Of a stretch of DNA of 48,757 nt, positions 47,275 through 48,757 are shown piece by piece. This stretch comes from Halieaceae bacterium (GTDB taxonomy: Bacteria; Pseudomonadota; Gammaproteobacteria; Pseudomonadales; Halieaceae), in contig CACMGJ010000016.1 of NCBI GenBank assembly GCA_902613175.1, positions 1-48,757 of the forward strand. The letters are read 5' to 3'. The notes beneath the pieces were generated by a model. That model was not told the origin of the DNA, ran no database searches, and saw only the letters and a program-made list of their open reading frames with translations. A program made the position numbers and the translations under genes. Position 1 is the stretch's first letter. Every line of letters starts with the position of its first letter.

Positions 47275-48305
47275 TGGCCGCTGTTGGTATTAACGGCCTT
47301 GGACGCATTGGCCGTCTTCTTTCTCGTCGGCTCTTCGAACGCGATGATGCGAGACGTGCACTTGAGCTGGTCATGTGCAATGAGGTTGCAGACGTTGAAA
47401 CCGTTGTGCATCTGCTCAAATACGACTCCACGCATGGGCGGTTCTCGTACCCTGTCGCTCTAGACAAAAGTGGACTGCGAATCGCTGATCGTTTTACTCG
47501 TCTAAGCCACGAAACTGAGCCATCAAATGTGCGCTGGGGCGATCATGGGGTCGACATTGTTATCGATTGCACGGGTGCTGAGTTCAGTCGTGCCTCGGCG
47601 TCGGCGCACCTAGGCAACGGTGTCAGTAGGGTACTGCTCTCGCAGCCCGCAAGCATTGATGTCGACAGCACCATTATTTGGGGTCTGAACCACAGCTTAC
47701 TGACGCCTGATATGTCCGTTATCTCGGCTGGCTCTTGCACCAGTAATGCACTGATGCCGGTTCTCTCGGTTATTGACAGGGCATTTGACATTAGCGCAGG
47801 TATCGTCACCACCATCCATTCGGCTATGAATGATCAGCCAGTCATCGATGCGTATCACCACACTGATTTAAGGAAGACCAGAGCGGCCTTTAACTCGGTC
47901 ATTCCCGTTGAAACGGGCTTGGCGCAGGGGGTTGAGCGTTTCTTTCCTCACCTCGCAGACAAAATTAGCGCTCGTGCACTGCGTGTACCCACGCTCAACG
48001 TGTCGTCACTCGATGTAGTTCTATCTGTCGATAAAAGCACATCGGCGTATGAGGTCAATGCGGCAATAAGCGAGTCACTCGATGATTTTGATGGTGTGCT
48101 AGCAGTCAACTCGGAGGCACTGGCGTCCTGTGACTTTCTTGGTGCTGAAGCGTCGAGCATCGTTGATACGACGCAGACGCAGGTATCGAACGATCGCCTG
48201 ATCAAGCTGATGATTTGGTTTGATAATGAGTGGGCATTCGTTAATCGCATGGTCGATATCGTCCTTCGGCTGTCGGAATTTGTGGCCGAAGAGTCATCCA
48301 GCTAG
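47274..48305 (+). CDS. epd: Erythrose-4-phosphate dehydrogenase / glyceraldehyde-3-phosphate dehydrogenase family
   Basis: GAPDH-fold oxidoreductase, 343 aa. NAD motif [22 protein letters not shown], catalytic Cys155 in SAGSCTSNA and His182 in [27 protein letters not shown], which is the Epd type, plus [12 protein letters not shown]. The usual SCTTN is SCTSN here. The tkt-epd-pgk order matches Pseudomonas and other gammaproteobacteria, where Epd feeds pyridoxal phosphate synthesis from erythrose 4-phosphate. It could also serve glycolysis or gluconeogenesis. Confidence 0.88.
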   Translation: MAAVGINGLGRIGRLLSRRLFERDDARRALELVMCNEVADVETVVHLLKYDSTHGRFSYPVALDKSGLRIADRFTRLSHETEPSNVRWGDHGVDIVIDCTGAEFSRASASAHLGNGVSRVLLSQPASIDVDSTIIWGLNHSLLTPDMSVISAGSCTSNALMPVLSVIDRAFDISAGIVTTIHSAMNDQPVIDAYHHTDLRKTRAAFNSVIPVETGLAQGVERFFPHLADKISARALRVPTLNVSSLDVVLSVDKSTSAYEVNAAISESLDDFDGVLAVNSEALASCDFLGAEASSIVDTTQTQVSNDRLIKLMIWFDNEWAFVNRMVDIVLRLSEFVAEESSS

Positions 48306-48348
48306 CAGACTAAAACGAATGCAAGATATAAACGAAAAGAGGTTAATT

Positions 48349-48757
48349 ATGCTGTCGATGGACCAGCTTTCGCTCGCAGGGAAACGCGTTCTGATTCGTG
48401 AGGATCTCAATGTCCCGCTGCGCGACGGGCGGGTAGCCAATGACGCTCGCTTACGAGCTGCGGCTCCAACAATTGAGGCTGCGGTTGCAGCTGGTGCAGG
48501 CGTCATCCTGATGTCGCATCTGGGTAGGCCCGGTGAGGGTGAGGCCTCGGAGGAGTTCTCTCTTTCACCCGTTGCGGATGCGTTGTCTGCGCTGCTGGGA
48601 ATGCCGGTCAGGCTCAAGCGCGAGTGGCCGATCGATGCGCCACAGGTAGGTGACGTCTGGCTCCTAGAAAACGTTCGTTTCAACATCGGTGAAAAGGCGA
48701 ATAGCGACGAATTGGCGAAACGTTACGCAGGCTTATGCGATGTGTTTGTTATGGACG
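48349..48757 (+). CDS. pgk: Phosphoglycerate kinase, N-terminal part (runs off right edge)
   Basis: ATG at 48349 with AGAGG upstream opens a frame to the window end (136 codons). [60 protein letters not shown] and LCDVFVMD are diagnostic of Pgk. It transfers phosphate from 1,3-bisphosphoglycerate to ADP. It lies 43 bases downstream of epd in the same operon. Confidence 0.97.
   Translation, partial: MLSMDQLSLAGKRVLIREDLNVPLRDGRVANDARLRAAAPTIEAAVAAGAGVILMSHLGRPGEGEASEEFSLSPVADALSALLGMPVRLKREWPIDAPQVGDVWLLENVRFNIGEKANSDELAKRYAGLCDVFVMD

Noticed and set aside
48294-48686. 130-codon minus-strand frame at the right end
   Set aside because: Lies opposite the pgk N-terminus, which has clear Pgk motifs and a ribosome site.

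Overview
The window is chromosomal DNA from a gammaproteobacterium, about half G+C and densely packed. Nearly every gene is a conserved housekeeping gene, and the order follows several blocks I know from Pseudomonas: rpoZ-spoT-ridA near recG, yicC/gmk/rph/crc/pyrE, coaBC-radC-rpmB-rpmG, ftsY-ftsE-ftsX-rpoH, the yggS-to-hemW cluster, metK-ahcY, serA with D-2-hydroxyglutarate dehydrogenase, and tkt-epd-pgk. A TRAP dicarboxylate/keto-acid-type transporter, the small gene set and the absence of phage, IS elements and toxin systems suggest a marine heterotroph of the OM60/NOR5 (Halieaceae) or a related oligotrophic clade. That placement is inference; I ran no database search.

Layout. 1-6.0 kb: an acidic protein cut by the left edge, uvrD, and a TRAP transporter split between strands around a yciA thioesterase. 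6.1-11.9 kb: yaaA, an acyltransferase-like gene, ubiA, recG and a YeeZ-like dehydrogenase. 11.9-18.7 kb: ridA, spoT, rpoZ, gmk, yicC, rph, a Crc-type inactive nuclease homologue and pyrE. 18.7-24.8 kb: slmA, argB, coaBC, a decayed radC, rpmB-rpmG, mutM, coaD, rsmD. 24.8-29.5 kb: ftsY-ftsE-ftsX, rpoH preceded by a CIRCE element, a DUF423 gene and trmB. 29.6-35.7 kb: an eight-gene minus-strand cluster (yggS, proC, yggT, metX, metW, DUF4426, rdgB, hemW). 35.7-38.9 kb: a pilT relic, ruvX, algH, gshB, rsmE. 39-41.6 kb: metK-ahcY behind a palindrome-covered promoter. 41.6-45 kb: rpiA, D-2-hydroxyglutarate dehydrogenase and a serA interrupted by one amber codon. 45-48.8 kb: tkt, epd and the start of pgk.

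How the genes connect. Methionine and methyl-group metabolism recurs: metX/metW make the activated homoserine, metK makes S-adenosylmethionine, ahcY removes S-adenosylhomocysteine, and three methyltransferases (rsmD, rsmE, trmB) use the cofactor. ftsY/E/X serve membrane targeting and division, slmA serves nucleoid occlusion, and spoT with rpoZ links ppGpp to RNA polymerase. tkt-epd-pgk serves sugar-phosphate flow and, through erythrose-4-phosphate, probably pyridoxal phosphate synthesis.

I found no clear new multi-gene system. The most notable observations are a perfect CIRCE inverted repeat lying over the rpoH promoter, a serA gene intact except for one in-frame TAG, frame-readable relics of pilT and radC at their ancestral positions, a Crc homologue with its nuclease residues replaced, and a 22-bp perfect palindrome lying within the metK promoter.
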